From: Candidatus Methanophagales archaeon
Lineage (GTDB): Archaea > Halobacteriota > Syntropharchaeia > Alkanophagales > Methanospirareceae
Reading direction: 5' to 3'
Assembly: GCA_030617585.1 (NCBI GenBank)
Contig: JAUWVD010000017.1
Span: forward strand, 1-12,108
Length of the DNA: 12,108 nucleotides
Shown: one piece after another, positions 1 through 6,787 of the stretch
How positions within the stretch are numbered: position 1 is the first letter of the stretch
Layout of the letters: each line of letters begins with the position of its first letter
Notes under the pieces: generated by a model
What the model was told of the DNA's origin: nothing
Database searches by the model: none
Seen by the model: only the letters and a program-made list of their open reading frames with translations
Program-made: the position numbers and the translations under genes

Positions 1-101
1 AAGAACTTTTTTACGCCCCCTATATCAGCATCGAAGATTTTGCGCTCTTCCCATCTGCGCTGCCATTTATCTTCTATCTCTTTGAAGTTCATCGCTGCCA
101 T
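1..101 (-). CDS. leuS: Leucyl-tRNA synthetase, N-terminal fragment (cut by window edge)
   Basis: Only the first 33 codons are in the window; the gene continues past position 1. The peptide begins MAAMNFKEIEDKWQRRWEE and continues to a VKKF motif. This matches the start of archaeal-type leucyl-tRNA synthetase, where an N-x-K-x-I-E-x-K-W-Q-x-R-W helix precedes the Rossmann-fold catalytic core. LeuRS charges tRNA-Leu with leucine in the cytoplasm. The ATG at 99-101 is preferred because a strong Shine-Dalgarno sequence (GGGAGGA, read on the minus strand at 106-112) lies 4 nt upstream; the in-frame ATG at 90-92 would sit about 13 nt away. The gene lies 72 nt downstream of the SpoIIM-family gene on the same strand, but its leader holds its own TATA-like element and two dyads. 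The signature motifs (HIGH, KMSKS) lie outside the window, so ValRS or IleRS cannot be excluded formally, but the N-terminus is characteristic of LeuRS. Confidence 0.85.
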   Translation of the reverse strand, partial: MAAMNFKEIEDKWQRRWEERKIFDADIGGVKKF

Positions 102-173
102 TTTGTCCTCCCTTTTTGTATAGATTATCTATTTTTGCTGATATAATTAATCTGACAACGAATGTCAAGTTAA
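102..173 (-). promoter_or_regulatory. leuS leader: TATA-like element, two dyads, Shine-Dalgarno
   Basis: This 72-nt spacer precedes leuS on the minus strand. It holds a TATA-like element (TTAATTATAT, 141-150), which would place a transcription start near 118-120. A perfect 13-bp palindrome (ATAGAT-T-ATCTAT, 120-132) lies between the TATA element and the predicted start. A second inverted repeat (TGACA-5 nt-TGTCA, 153-167) lies just upstream of the TATA element. A strong SD (GGGAGGA) is at 106-112. The arrangement suggests leuS can be transcribed separately from the upstream genes, possibly under a DNA-binding regulator. The promoter role is inferred from position and composition only. Confidence 0.45.
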
Positions 174-758
174 TCAAATAAGAAAAAGTGCTGCAACAAT
201 CAAACCGGATTCAATGAGTGCCGCAATAAAGAGCAGCAGCAGAACCAGAATGAGGTAGGCTCTCAGGCCTTTTAGCAATTCATCTTTCAAATGCCGCTCT
301 TCTTTCCGTTTCAAAACCTCCCGGCCCAGTTTCAAGCCAATTGCGGCACTGAGCAAAAAAGCAGGTATCTCAAATATTCCATGCGGCACTATAGCAAGAA
401 AGACAATTAGACCCTCCTTCTGCGCGAACCAGCCGATCAAACCGCCATTGAGAATTAGAGAAAAGAGTGGAAATACACCTAATAGCGGCCCTAATATAAT
501 ATCAAGGAAACAAGTAAAAGCGTTATTCAGAAATATCACAACGAAAAAAACCATAAAAATCAGCCATGCAGGGTAAATATCTGTGAAATCCTTTATACCT
601 TCACTAAGCTCCTCAATCCACTCTAAAGGCGCACTAAATACATCGCTTAGAACACCATTATAGCCAATGACAATAGCGCCAATAAAAATAATGGAAACGA
701 ACAAAAAGTAAAACCTGAGCGAATAAAGATATTCCCGCAACGATATGTTATTGTCCAT
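174..758 (-). CDS. SpoIIM-family (DUF95-type) integral membrane protein
   Basis: A 194-residue, very hydrophobic protein with about five membrane segments (roughly residues 13-32, 64-88, 92-110, 117-142 and 165-194). The segment PHGIFEIPAFLLSAAIGLKLG at about 124-144, and the AALIES motif near 178-183, are typical of the SpoIIM/DUF95 membrane family. That family is named for a Bacillus sporulation protein but is widespread in archaea, which do not sporulate. The archaeal role is not established; a membrane-remodelling or transport-accessory function is possible. A short charged cytoplasmic stretch (about 145-163) separates the last two membrane segments. The gene starts 33 nt after the hemC stop on the same strand, so read-through from hemC is likely. 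No clear Shine-Dalgarno precedes the ATG. Family assignment is good; function is unknown. Confidence 0.8.
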   Translation of the reverse strand: MDNNISLREYLYSLRFYFLFVSIIFIGAIVIGYNGVLSDVFSAPLEWIEELSEGIKDFTDIYPAWLIFMVFFVVIFLNNAFTCFLDIILGPLLGVFPLFSLILNGGLIGWFAQKEGLIVFLAIVPHGIFEIPAFLLSAAIGLKLGREVLKRKEERHLKDELLKGLRAYLILVLLLLFIAALIESGLIVAALFLI

Positions 759-791
759 TTTCTAGTTGACTTTATACATCTACTTAATTAA

Positions 792-1661
792 TTAGAGATA
801 AGACTTAAACTTTTGTGCTAATTCTCTCGTCTCTTCCAGATACTCTTTTCCGAGAACAACCTTTTCCAACTTGTATCTTAGATCCGAAGCGCCAACATAA
901 ACAGCTAATTCTACCGCTTTACCTTTTGCTGTTGCATGCACGCCCACGGGTAGCGAGCACCCACCACCAATTACTTTTAATACCTCCTCTTCCACTTCCG
1001 CTTCTATCCGCGTCTCGGAATCGTCTATCTGCTTTAAAAGCTCACTCTCTTTCGACCCCCGCCTCGCAACCACAGCGATTATTCCCTGCCGGGGCGAAGG
1101 CACAAAAGGGTCACGATCAAGCCGTTCATAGTCTATATCCAGCTTCAGCCGCTCAAAGCCCGCTTCTGCGAGAATTACACTATCGTATTCGCCTCTTCTA
1201 AACTTCGCTATTCGCGTGTCCACATTGCCCCGGATGTCCTTTATCGTTACGTTTACGCCTCTTTCGCCTACATAGTTCAAAAATTGATACCGCCGCCTCA
1301 CACTTGAGGTCCCTATTACAGCACCTTCTGGCATATTGTCTAAGCTATACCGCGACACGAGCGCATCATAAGGCGAATCACGAGGCAAAACCGCTGACGT
1401 CTCTAACCCTTCCTCCCGCTCTGATGGCATATCTTTCATGGAATGTACTGCGATGTCGATTTTACCATCTAAAAGCATCATATCGAGCTTTTTAACAAAA
1501 ACGCCTATCGTTGGCATTTCATATAAGCCCCTGTCAGTCATGACATCCCCCAAACTCTGCACTGTCTTTATCTCACATTCCACACCCAATTCGCTCAACC
1601 TTTCACAGACTTTTTCTGTCTGCACTACTGCCAGATTACTACCTCTCGTTCCTACAATCAT
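792..1661 (-). CDS. hemC: Porphobilinogen deaminase (hydroxymethylbilane synthase)
   Basis: HemC joins four porphobilinogen molecules into the linear tetrapyrrole hydroxymethylbilane, the precursor of siroheme, heme, cobalamin and coenzyme F430. At 289 residues it is about the usual length. Visible motifs are GTRGSNLAVVQTE (4-16), HSMKDMP (73-79, with Asp77 at the place of the catalytic Asp84 of E. coli), TSSVRRRYQ (118-126), DIRGNVDTRI (142-151), PSPRQGIIAV (188-197) and GGGCSLPVGVHA (232-243). Cys235 should carry the dipyrromethane cofactor. The gene sits 49 nt downstream of the DUF61 gene and 33 nt upstream of the SpoIIM-family gene. No other tetrapyrrole gene is nearby. There is no Shine-Dalgarno before the ATG; the upstream sequence is extremely A/T-rich. 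The N-terminus MIVGTRGS aligns with family starts, so this start is sound. Confidence 0.96.
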   Translation of the reverse strand: MIVGTRGSNLAVVQTEKVCERLSELGVECEIKTVQSLGDVMTDRGLYEMPTIGVFVKKLDMMLLDGKIDIAVHSMKDMPSEREEGLETSAVLPRDSPYDALVSRYSLDNMPEGAVIGTSSVRRRYQFLNYVGERGVNVTIKDIRGNVDTRIAKFRRGEYDSVILAEAGFERLKLDIDYERLDRDPFVPSPRQGIIAVVARRGSKESELLKQIDDSETRIEAEVEEEVLKVIGGGCSLPVGVHATAKGKAVELAVYVGASDLRYKLEKVVLGKEYLEETRELAQKFKSYL

Positions 1662-1710
1662 TAGTTATAATATAATATTATTTCTCTGATAATTCTTTCT
1701 TTTTGTCAAG

Positions 1711-2133
1711 TCAAAACGAGGTGCTATAAAGGAATGTATATTGCGTTGCGGTTTGCAATTTCCGTCTCAATTTCCTTACATCGTCACGATAAATAAGTAT
1801 TTCATCACAGCCCACCCACAAATCTTCTTTTCCTAATATCCGTCTCACTATTTCACTATCCTGCTCTCCACGCACCTTCGCGATACCTCTACCATAGTCG
1901 GGCGTCAATTCTATGTATATTGGCAGTCGTAATTTAGCATAATCCTCTTTCGGGATCAGTTTCGCGATGAACTCTAGTTCTTCTCTTTTTATTCGATAAA
2001 CGCTCTTATCTCTTCCCTGCACACTTGGTTTAGCCTCCTTTAGCAATGTTAAAAGTGTCTTTCTTTCAACGGGCAAATGCTTGTTTAGCGTTTGAACCAT
2101 CTTCACGATATTTTTGTCGTCAAATCCTGCCAT
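1711..2133 (-). CDS. UPF0216 (DUF61) family protein
   Basis: A 140-residue soluble protein of the archaeal UPF0216/DUF61 family, whose function is unknown. Recognisable features are the N-terminal NKHLPVERKTLLTLL segment, the central RLPIYIELTPDYGRGIAKVRG stretch (near residues 70-90), and the basic C-terminus RKLRRKLQTATQYTFL. I start it at the ATG at 2131-2133 (MAGFDDKN). The minus-strand sequence at 2138-2145 is GAGGTGAT, an almost full-length Shine-Dalgarno, 4 nt from this ATG. The upstream GTG (2140-2142) and ATG (2137-2139) lie inside that Shine-Dalgarno and are poor candidates. The gene is divergent from the thermosome gene and leads into hemC. The high charge and strong conservation in archaea would suit a nucleic-acid or ribosome partner, but that is speculation. 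Confidence 0.85.
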   Translation of the reverse strand: MAGFDDKNIVKMVQTLNKHLPVERKTLLTLLKEAKPSVQGRDKSVYRIKREELEFIAKLIPKEDYAKLRLPIYIELTPDYGRGIAKVRGEQDSEIVRRILGKEDLWVGCDEILIYRDDVRKLRRKLQTATQYTFLYSTSF

Positions 2134-2215
2134 TACCATCACCTCTTATTACACAATGGGAGGGTAACCTTTATATAGAACTAAAAATATAGTTACTGCT
2201 AGTGATATAGAAATA
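2134..2215. promoter_or_regulatory. Divergent promoter region, DUF61 / thermosome
   Basis: The 82-nt spacer separates two divergent genes. TTTATATA at 2170-2177 is a strong archaeal TATA box for the thermosome. It predicts a start near 2200 and a leader of about 16 nt containing a weak SD-like GTGAT (2202-2206). Read on the other strand, the same site is TATATAAA and would place the DUF61 start near 2146, just upstream of its Shine-Dalgarno. A 5-bp inverted repeat (AACTA at 2179-2183, TAGTT at 2190-2194) lies between the TATA box and the predicted thermosome start, where archaeal repressors commonly bind. An alternative minus-strand TATA could be the ATATTTTTAG-like stretch near 2182-2191. 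Confidence 0.55.
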
Positions 2216-3862
2216 ATGGCACAATTAGGTGGAACACCAGTATTAATATTGAAGGAAGGTAGTGAACGAACAAGAGGTAGGGACGCACAGAGCAGGAACA
2301 TACTTGCAGCGAAGACCATTGCTGCTGCAGTTAAGACCACTCTCGGTCCAAAAGGGATGGACAAGATGTTAGTGGATTCGATGGGCGATGTTGTCATAAC
2401 GAACGATGGGGCAACGATATTAAGGGAGATGGATATCGAGCACCCAGCGGCGAAGATGATGGCGGAGATAGCGAAGACACAAGACGAAGAGGTCGGAGAT
2501 GGAACAACGAGCGCAGTCGTTATTGCAGGCGAGTTGCTGAAGAAAGCGGAAGATCTTCTAGACCAGGAAGTGCATCCAACATTGATTGCAACTGGGTATA
2601 GATTGGCAGCAGAGAAGGCGTACGAAATCTTAGATGGGTTGGCATACGACATCACACCAACGGATACAGAGTTGCTAAGGAAGATAGCAGCGACTTCTAT
2701 GACCGGCAAAGGTGCTGAGGTTGCAAGGGATATGCTGGTCGACCTTACAGTGAATGCAGTGAAAACGATATCGGAAAAGGGCGTGCATGAGATAGATATA
2801 GACCACATAAAGTTGGAGAAGAAGGTAGGTGGCAGCGCTGATGATACAGAGTTGATAAGTGGTATGGTAATAGACAAGGAGCGAGTGCATCCGGGAATGC
2901 CGAAGAAGATTGAGAATGCGAAGATAGCGCTGATAAATTCGGCTTTTGAGATAGAGAAGACCGAAGTGGATGCTAAAATAGAGATTACCGCGCCCGATCA
3001 GCTAAAAGCGTTCCTGGACGAAGAGGAGAAGATGCTGAAGGATATGGTGGACAAGGTAACGGCGAGTGGCGCAAATGTACTTTTCTGTCAGAAAGGTATA
3101 GACGACCTGGCACAGCACTATTTGGCAAAGGCCGCTGTAATGGCAGTTAGAAGAGTAAAAGAGAGCGATATGAAGAAGTTGGCTAGTGCAACCGGTGGAA
3201 AGATATTGACAACCTTAGAGGAAGTTAGACCAGACGATCTTGGAAAAGCAGGGCTGGCTGCTGAACGAAAGATAAGCGGAGAAGAGATGATATTCGTGGA
3301 AGACTGCCACAATCCGAAAGCTGTATCTATACTGCTGCGAGGCGGGACAGAGCATGTAGTGGACGAGTTAGAGCGCGGTATGCACGATGGGCTGAGAGTA
3401 GTGGCTTGCGCACTGGAAGATGGTAAATATGTAGCCGGAGGCGGGTCTGTAGAGATAGAACTGGCACTCAAGCTGCGTGAATATGCTGCAAGTGTAGGTG
3501 GCAGAGAACAACTGGCGATACAGGCGTTTGCAGATGCGCTCGAAGTCATTCCAAGGGCGCTTGCTGAGAATGCAGGCTTAGATCCCATAGATATGCTCGT
3601 GGCTCTTAGGTCTGCACACGAGAAGGGTAAGAAGACTGCCGGCTTAGACGTGTTCAAGGGCGAGCCAACGGACATGAAAAAAGCGGGTGTTATCGAGCCT
3701 TTACGGGTTAAGACACAGGCTATTAGCTCTGGAACAGAGTCAGCAACGATGATTTTGCGTATAGACGATGTAATAGCATCGAGTTCGGCTGGTATGCCTC
3801 CAGGTGGCGGCGGTATGCCTCCAGGTGGCGGTATGCCTCCAGGAATGGAAGGGGAATATTAA
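2216..3862 (+). CDS. thsA: Thermosome subunit (group II chaperonin)
   Basis: A 548-residue full-length subunit of the archaeal CCT-like chaperonin. It assembles into a double ring that encloses unfolded cytosolic proteins and drives folding with ATP. The start is MAQLGGTPVLILKEGSERTR. Visible ATPase motifs are TTLGPKGMDKML (about 41-52), NDGATIL (about 63-69), VGDGTTSAVV (about 92-101) and, in the C-terminal half of the equatorial domain, CALEDGKYVAGGGSVEIELA (about 398-417). The C-terminus is a Gly-Met-Pro-rich tail ending in MEGEY, typical of thermosomes, whose tails project into the cavity. The letter after ths is nominal; paralogues cannot be judged here. A TATA box precedes the gene, and a T-rich stretch follows the stop. 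dnaK lies 61 nt downstream on the same strand, making a chaperone block. Confidence 0.97.
   Translation: MAQLGGTPVLILKEGSERTRGRDAQSRNILAAKTIAAAVKTTLGPKGMDKMLVDSMGDVVITNDGATILREMDIEHPAAKMMAEIAKTQDEEVGDGTTSAVVIAGELLKKAEDLLDQEVHPTLIATGYRLAAEKAYEILDGLAYDITPTDTELLRKIAATSMTGKGAEVARDMLVDLTVNAVKTISEKGVHEIDIDHIKLEKKVGGSADDTELISGMVIDKERVHPGMPKKIENAKIALINSAFEIEKTEVDAKIEITAPDQLKAFLDEEEKMLKDMVDKVTASGANVLFCQKGIDDLAQHYLAKAAVMAVRRVKESDMKKLASATGGKILTTLEEVRPDDLGKAGLAAERKISGEEMIFVEDCHNPKAVSILLRGGTEHVVDELERGMHDGLRVVACALEDGKYVAGGGSVEIELALKLREYAASVGGREQLAIQAFADALEVIPRALAENAGLDPIDMLVALRSAHEKGKKTAGLDVFKGEPTDMKKAGVIEPLRVKTQAISSGTESATMILRIDDVIASSSAGMPPGGGGMPPGGGMPPGMEGEY
3791..3843 (+). repeat. In-frame 18-nt repeat coding the Gly-Met-Pro-Pro tail of the thermosome
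   Basis: The unit GGTATGCCTCCAGGTGGC occurs at 3791-3808 and 3812-3829, and its first 14 bases again at 3830-3843. An extra Gly codon (3809-3811) separates the first two copies. Translation gives GMPPGG(G) units. The near-perfect nucleotide identity suggests recent expansion by slippage, so tail length may vary between related strains. Confidence 0.85.
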
Positions 3863-3923
3863 TTTTTTCCCTCTTATTTTTTTTTATTTTTATAATTCTA
3901 AATAAGGGAAGGTAGCGTAAAAA
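3863..3923 (+). terminator. U-rich terminator-like spacer and dnaK promoter/SD
   Basis: Right after the thermosome stop the plus strand carries T6 (3863-3868), T9 (3877-3885) and T5 (3887-3891). Such oligo-T stretches are the usual intrinsic terminator signal in archaea. They merge with a TATA-like TTTTATAAT (3888-3896) that could start a separate dnaK transcript near 3919. GGGAAGGT (3906-3913) is a plausible Shine-Dalgarno 10 nt before the dnaK ATG. If that TATA-like site is used, the transcript would be nearly leaderless and would lack the Shine-Dalgarno, so either the start lies further upstream or dnaK is read through from the thermosome. Confidence 0.5.
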
Positions 3924-5810
3924 ATGGGGCGAATAATAGGTATTGATCTCGGAACGACAAACTCAGAAGCGGCTTTTGTTGATGAAAGTGGTGATGCGAA
4001 GATAATACCAAGTGCGGAAGGAAGCGCATACGGCGGGAAGATGTTTCCGTCGGTGGTTGCATTCACAAAGGATGGTCAGCGGTTAGTAGGCGTAGCAGCA
4101 AAGAGGCAGGCGGTGGTTAATCCCGAAGGTACTGTAAGAGAAGCGAAGAGGCGGATGGGGAGTCCCGAGAAGATATATGTGAAGACTGTAGACAAGAAGT
4201 TTACACCGCAAGAGATCTCCTCCATGATATTGCAGAAGATAAAAACGGATGCCGAGGCGTATTTAGGTGAGGGTGTGGATGCGGCTGTTATCACAGTGCC
4301 GGCCTATTTTAATGACAATCAAAGACAGGCGACCAAGGATGCCGGTGAGATCGCAGGTTTTGAGGTGAAACGGATAATAAACGAGCCTACTGCGGCGGCA
4401 ATGGCTTATGGACTTGGAAAAGGTGGAGAATATAAGGTTGCCGTTCTCGACTTTGGTGGCGGTACTTTTGATGTTACTATCATGGACGTAGGCGAAGGTG
4501 TATTTGAGGTCCTTTCTACAAGCGGTGATACTCTTCTGGGTGGAACTGATATGGACACGGCCGTAATAGATTGGCTCATAAAGGGATTTAAGGATAAAGA
4601 AGGGGCGGATTTGAGTGGCGACCTTACGGCGACACAGCGAATACGAGACGAAGCGGAACGAGCGAAGATAGAACTCAGTTCTTCTGTTTCTACTACTATT
4701 AATTTGCCTTTCATTGCCGTTGTGGGTGGCGAGCCGAAGCATCTTGAGGTGACGCTCACGAGGGCTAAATTAGAAGAACTTGCCGCGCCGACACTGAAAA
4801 GGCTCGAGCAACCTATAAGAAACGCGTTAGGAGATGCAAAGCTCTCGCCTGGTGACATAGATAAGATAATCCTTATCGGCGGACCCACGAGGATGCCGAT
4901 AGTGAAAGAACGATTTGAACGGATACTGGGTAAAAAGACGGAAGGCGGTGTTGATCCCATGCAATCGGTCGCCAGAGGTGCTGCGGTACAGGCAGGTATC
5001 CTTAGCGGAGAGGTAAAGGAAGAGATAGTTCTGCTTGATGTTACGCCCCTTACGCTTAGTATTGAGACCTTAGGTGGTGTTGCAACTACATTGATAGAGA
5101 GAAACACAACGATACCAACGAAGAAATCACAGGTATTCACGACTGCCGCAGAGAATCAGACGAGCGTGGAGATTCATGTCTCGCAGGGCGAGCGGCCGAT
5201 GGCTGTGGATAACACATCGTTAGGTAGATTCCATTTAGATGGTATCCCACCGGCACCACGTGGTATTCCTCAGATCGAGGTCACATTTGATATTGATACA
5301 AGCGGGATTTTAAACGTCATGGCAAAGGATATGGGTACGGGAAAAGAAGCATCTATACGTATAACCGCGTCAACAAAACTCGCCAACGATGATATAGACC
5401 GGATGGTAAAAGAGAGTGAGAAATACAGCGAAGAGGATAAAAAGCGGAAGGAAGAGGTGGAACTCGTAAATCAAGCGGATTCGCTCGTTTACACCTCTGA
5501 GAAGACGATAAGTGAACTTGGCGATAAGATAAGTAAAGAGCAGAAAGAGAATGTAGAGCGTGCTAAGGATACGCTGAAAGAGTCGCTAAAGGCACATGAC
5601 ATGGCAAAGATAAAAACGGATTTGGATGAGTTGACGAAAGCACTGCACGAGGTTTCTGCTGTCGTGTATCAGGAGGCGCAGAAGATGGCCGCTGAGGAAG
5701 CTGCTAAGCAAGCGGGAGAAGAGAAAGGGAAAGGAGAGAAGAAGGGAGAGGGCGAAGGCGATTACGTTGATGTAGATTATGATGTGACGGGAGAGGGTGA
5801 GAAGAAGTGA
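3924..5810 (+). CDS. dnaK: Chaperone DnaK (Hsp70)
   Basis: A 628-residue Hsp70, full length. The N-terminal ATPase shows GIDLGTTNSEA (6-16), the ITVPAYFNDNQRQATKDAG block (about 123-141), INEPTAAAMAYGL (152-164), VAVLDFGGGTFDVT (172-185) and IILIGGPTRMPIV (about 315-327). The hydrophobic interdomain linker VLLDVTPL follows, then the beta-sandwich substrate domain and an alpha-helical lid. The tail is Glu/Gly/Lys-rich and ends near DYVDVDYDV. The region around residues 77-93 (KRRMGSPEKIYVKTVDKKF) is short: it lacks the roughly 24-residue insertion found in E. coli DnaK. This is the Gram-positive type already noted for archaeal Hsp70s and is usually explained by transfer from bacteria. Neither grpE nor dnaJ is adjacent, although archaeal dnaK often clusters with them. 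Here the neighbour is the thermosome, suggesting shared stress regulation. Confidence 0.97.
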   Translation: MGRIIGIDLGTTNSEAAFVDESGDAKIIPSAEGSAYGGKMFPSVVAFTKDGQRLVGVAAKRQAVVNPEGTVREAKRRMGSPEKIYVKTVDKKFTPQEISSMILQKIKTDAEAYLGEGVDAAVITVPAYFNDNQRQATKDAGEIAGFEVKRIINEPTAAAMAYGLGKGGEYKVAVLDFGGGTFDVTIMDVGEGVFEVLSTSGDTLLGGTDMDTAVIDWLIKGFKDKEGADLSGDLTATQRIRDEAERAKIELSSSVSTTINLPFIAVVGGEPKHLEVTLTRAKLEELAAPTLKRLEQPIRNALGDAKLSPGDIDKIILIGGPTRMPIVKERFERILGKKTEGGVDPMQSVARGAAVQAGILSGEVKEEIVLLDVTPLTLSIETLGGVATTLIERNTTIPTKKSQVFTTAAENQTSVEIHVSQGERPMAVDNTSLGRFHLDGIPPAPRGIPQIEVTFDIDTSGILNVMAKDMGTGKEASIRITASTKLANDDIDRMVKESEKYSEEDKKRKEEVELVNQADSLVYTSEKTISELGDKISKEQKENVERAKDTLKESLKAHDMAKIKTDLDELTKALHEVSAVVYQEAQKMAAEEAAKQAGEEKGKGEKKGEGEGDYVDVDYDVTGEGEKK

Positions 5811-5930
5811 TCCTCCCTCTTCTCCTAAAGAACTTGGGATGGGAAATCATAAATCCTAATATCCTTGGTTTATGTCACGTTTAGCCCTAAGCCCCCAGCC
5901 CTTTGCCCTTTGCCCTACGACAGATCCTTA
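5811..5930. other. Convergent spacer between dnaK and the MBL-fold gene, with G-quadruplex motif
   Basis: This is the longest gap in the window (120 nt). It contains no ORF I would support. Near the dnaK stop, GAGAAGA (5799-5805) can pair with TCTTCTC (5818-5824), a weak hairpin that could mark the dnaK transcript end; no T-run follows. At 5885-5915 there are five C-tracts on the plus strand, and therefore five G-tracts on the minus strand, in the 3' flank of the MBL-fold gene. No clear oligo-T terminator is present on either strand. Confidence 0.6.
5885..5915 (-). other. Putative G-quadruplex motif (five G-tracts)
   Basis: Read on the minus strand, the tracts are G3, G3, G3, G5 and G3 (complements of 5913-5915, 5906-5908, 5899-5901, 5892-5896 and 5885-5887). 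The loops between them are 4, 4, 2 and 4 nt. This fits the canonical G3+N1-7 pattern with one tract to spare. It starts 16 nt past the stop of the MBL-fold gene, so an RNA quadruplex could form in that transcript's 3' end. Pattern match only; folding is not shown. Confidence 0.6.
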
Positions 5931-6728
5931 TCACCCAAGCGTATCAAGGTCAAATCTCATACCATCTCTCGCTGCTATTACTTCCACACCCGTCTCTTCG
6001 CTCAACTGCTTCGCTATTGCCCATGGCTTATTTCTCAACATGGTCATCCCGAAATGTGTAAGTATCGCAACTCTTGGCCGCTTCATGTCTATAATCTTTT
6101 TCGCATCTTCCACGCATAGATGGTCCACTCCCTCTCGCCTTTGATACATCACTACGTTCAGCACGAGCACTTTACCACCGTAATAATTCTCTAAACCATC
6201 GAAATAGCGTGTATCCGCAATAAAGGACACTTTAGTCTCTTCTTCGTCTTTTAGCCCTATGTTCAACCCATACGTTTCCACACCATGCACGTGCCTTTTA
6301 GGTGTATTTATCATGATTTCACCAACGGTATAGGTACCACCTTCCTTTAGCACTTCTATCCGTTCCAAAAGCCCTTTATAATAGTTCAAGACAACCGCAT
6401 CGCCTCCGTCTGTTAGGGCATCGTTTGGACAGAGGAGCACCCCCCTGTGCTTGAATCCGCCCTTTGTCATCGCTTCTATCATCACGTTTACGTCATTGGA
6501 ATGGTCTAAATGCTTATGCGTCAGGACAATAGCATGCAGCTTAGCTGGGTTGAGCTTCGGCTTACTGGACGCAAACCTAACCAACGTGCCAGGACCCGGA
6601 TCTATAAGGATATTTGTGCCGTGTAAGCTAAGAACAGTGCCAGCAGAAGAGCGAAATTGTGTTATCATTACGAATCGCGCACCCGCAGTGCCTAAAAATC
6701 TTATTTCATCCTTTTCTTCTCTTGTCAT
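5931..6728 (-). CDS. Metallo-beta-lactamase-fold metal-dependent hydrolase
   Basis: A 265-residue protein of the MBL superfamily. The metal-binding signature THKHLDH (70-76, H71, H73, D75, H76) is intact. Further likely ligands are His146 or His148 in KRHVHG, Asp172 in FIADTRYF, and His225 in ILTHFG. An early DPGPGTLVRF segment (43-52) resembles RNase Z/PhnP-like members, which cleave phosphodiester or related bonds. The RNase Z exosite and a specific substrate signature are not evident, so the substrate stays open. The start at 6728 is supported by a Shine-Dalgarno (GAGGT, minus strand 6735-6739) 6 nt upstream. It follows the PflX-like radical SAM gene by 59 nt on the same strand and is probably the last gene of the pheA-led group. 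Confidence 0.85.
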   Translation of the reverse strand: MTREEKDEIRFLGTAGARFVMITQFRSSAGTVLSLHGTNILIDPGPGTLVRFASSKPKLNPAKLHAIVLTHKHLDHSNDVNVMIEAMTKGGFKHRGVLLCPNDALTDGGDAVVLNYYKGLLERIEVLKEGGTYTVGEIMINTPKRHVHGVETYGLNIGLKDEEETKVSFIADTRYFDGLENYYGGKVLVLNVVMYQRREGVDHLCVEDAKKIIDMKRPRVAILTHFGMTMLRNKPWAIAKQLSEETGVEVIAARDGMRFDLDTLG

Positions 6729-6787
6729 TGCAATACCTCAAACGTTATTTCTCAGAGATATTATCTTCTTCCATTATTTCTTTACTC

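Noticed and set aside
102..173. T-box or other riboswitch upstream of leuS
   Set aside because: The spacer is only 72 nt, has no T-box core sequence or antiterminator, and T-boxes are essentially bacterial.
2149..2877. Long minus-strand open frame (242 codons) across the thermosome 5' half
   Set aside because: It lies antisense to the well-supported thermosome gene, is Ser/Ile-rich in the way typical of a shadow frame, and matches no family.
4406..5140. Long minus-strand open frame (244 codons) within dnaK
   Set aside because: Antisense shadow of the conserved DnaK ATPase domain; no recognisable domain and no start signals.
5885..5915. CRISPR-like or telomere-like repeat
   Set aside because: The units are only 7 nt, irregular and few. 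There are no spacers, and a G-quadruplex-type motif explains the pattern better.
5865..6144. Short plus-strand frames (84 and 90 codons) after dnaK
   Set aside because: They run antisense into the conserved 3' end of the MBL-fold gene and through the C-tract repeat; no Shine-Dalgarno or family resemblance.
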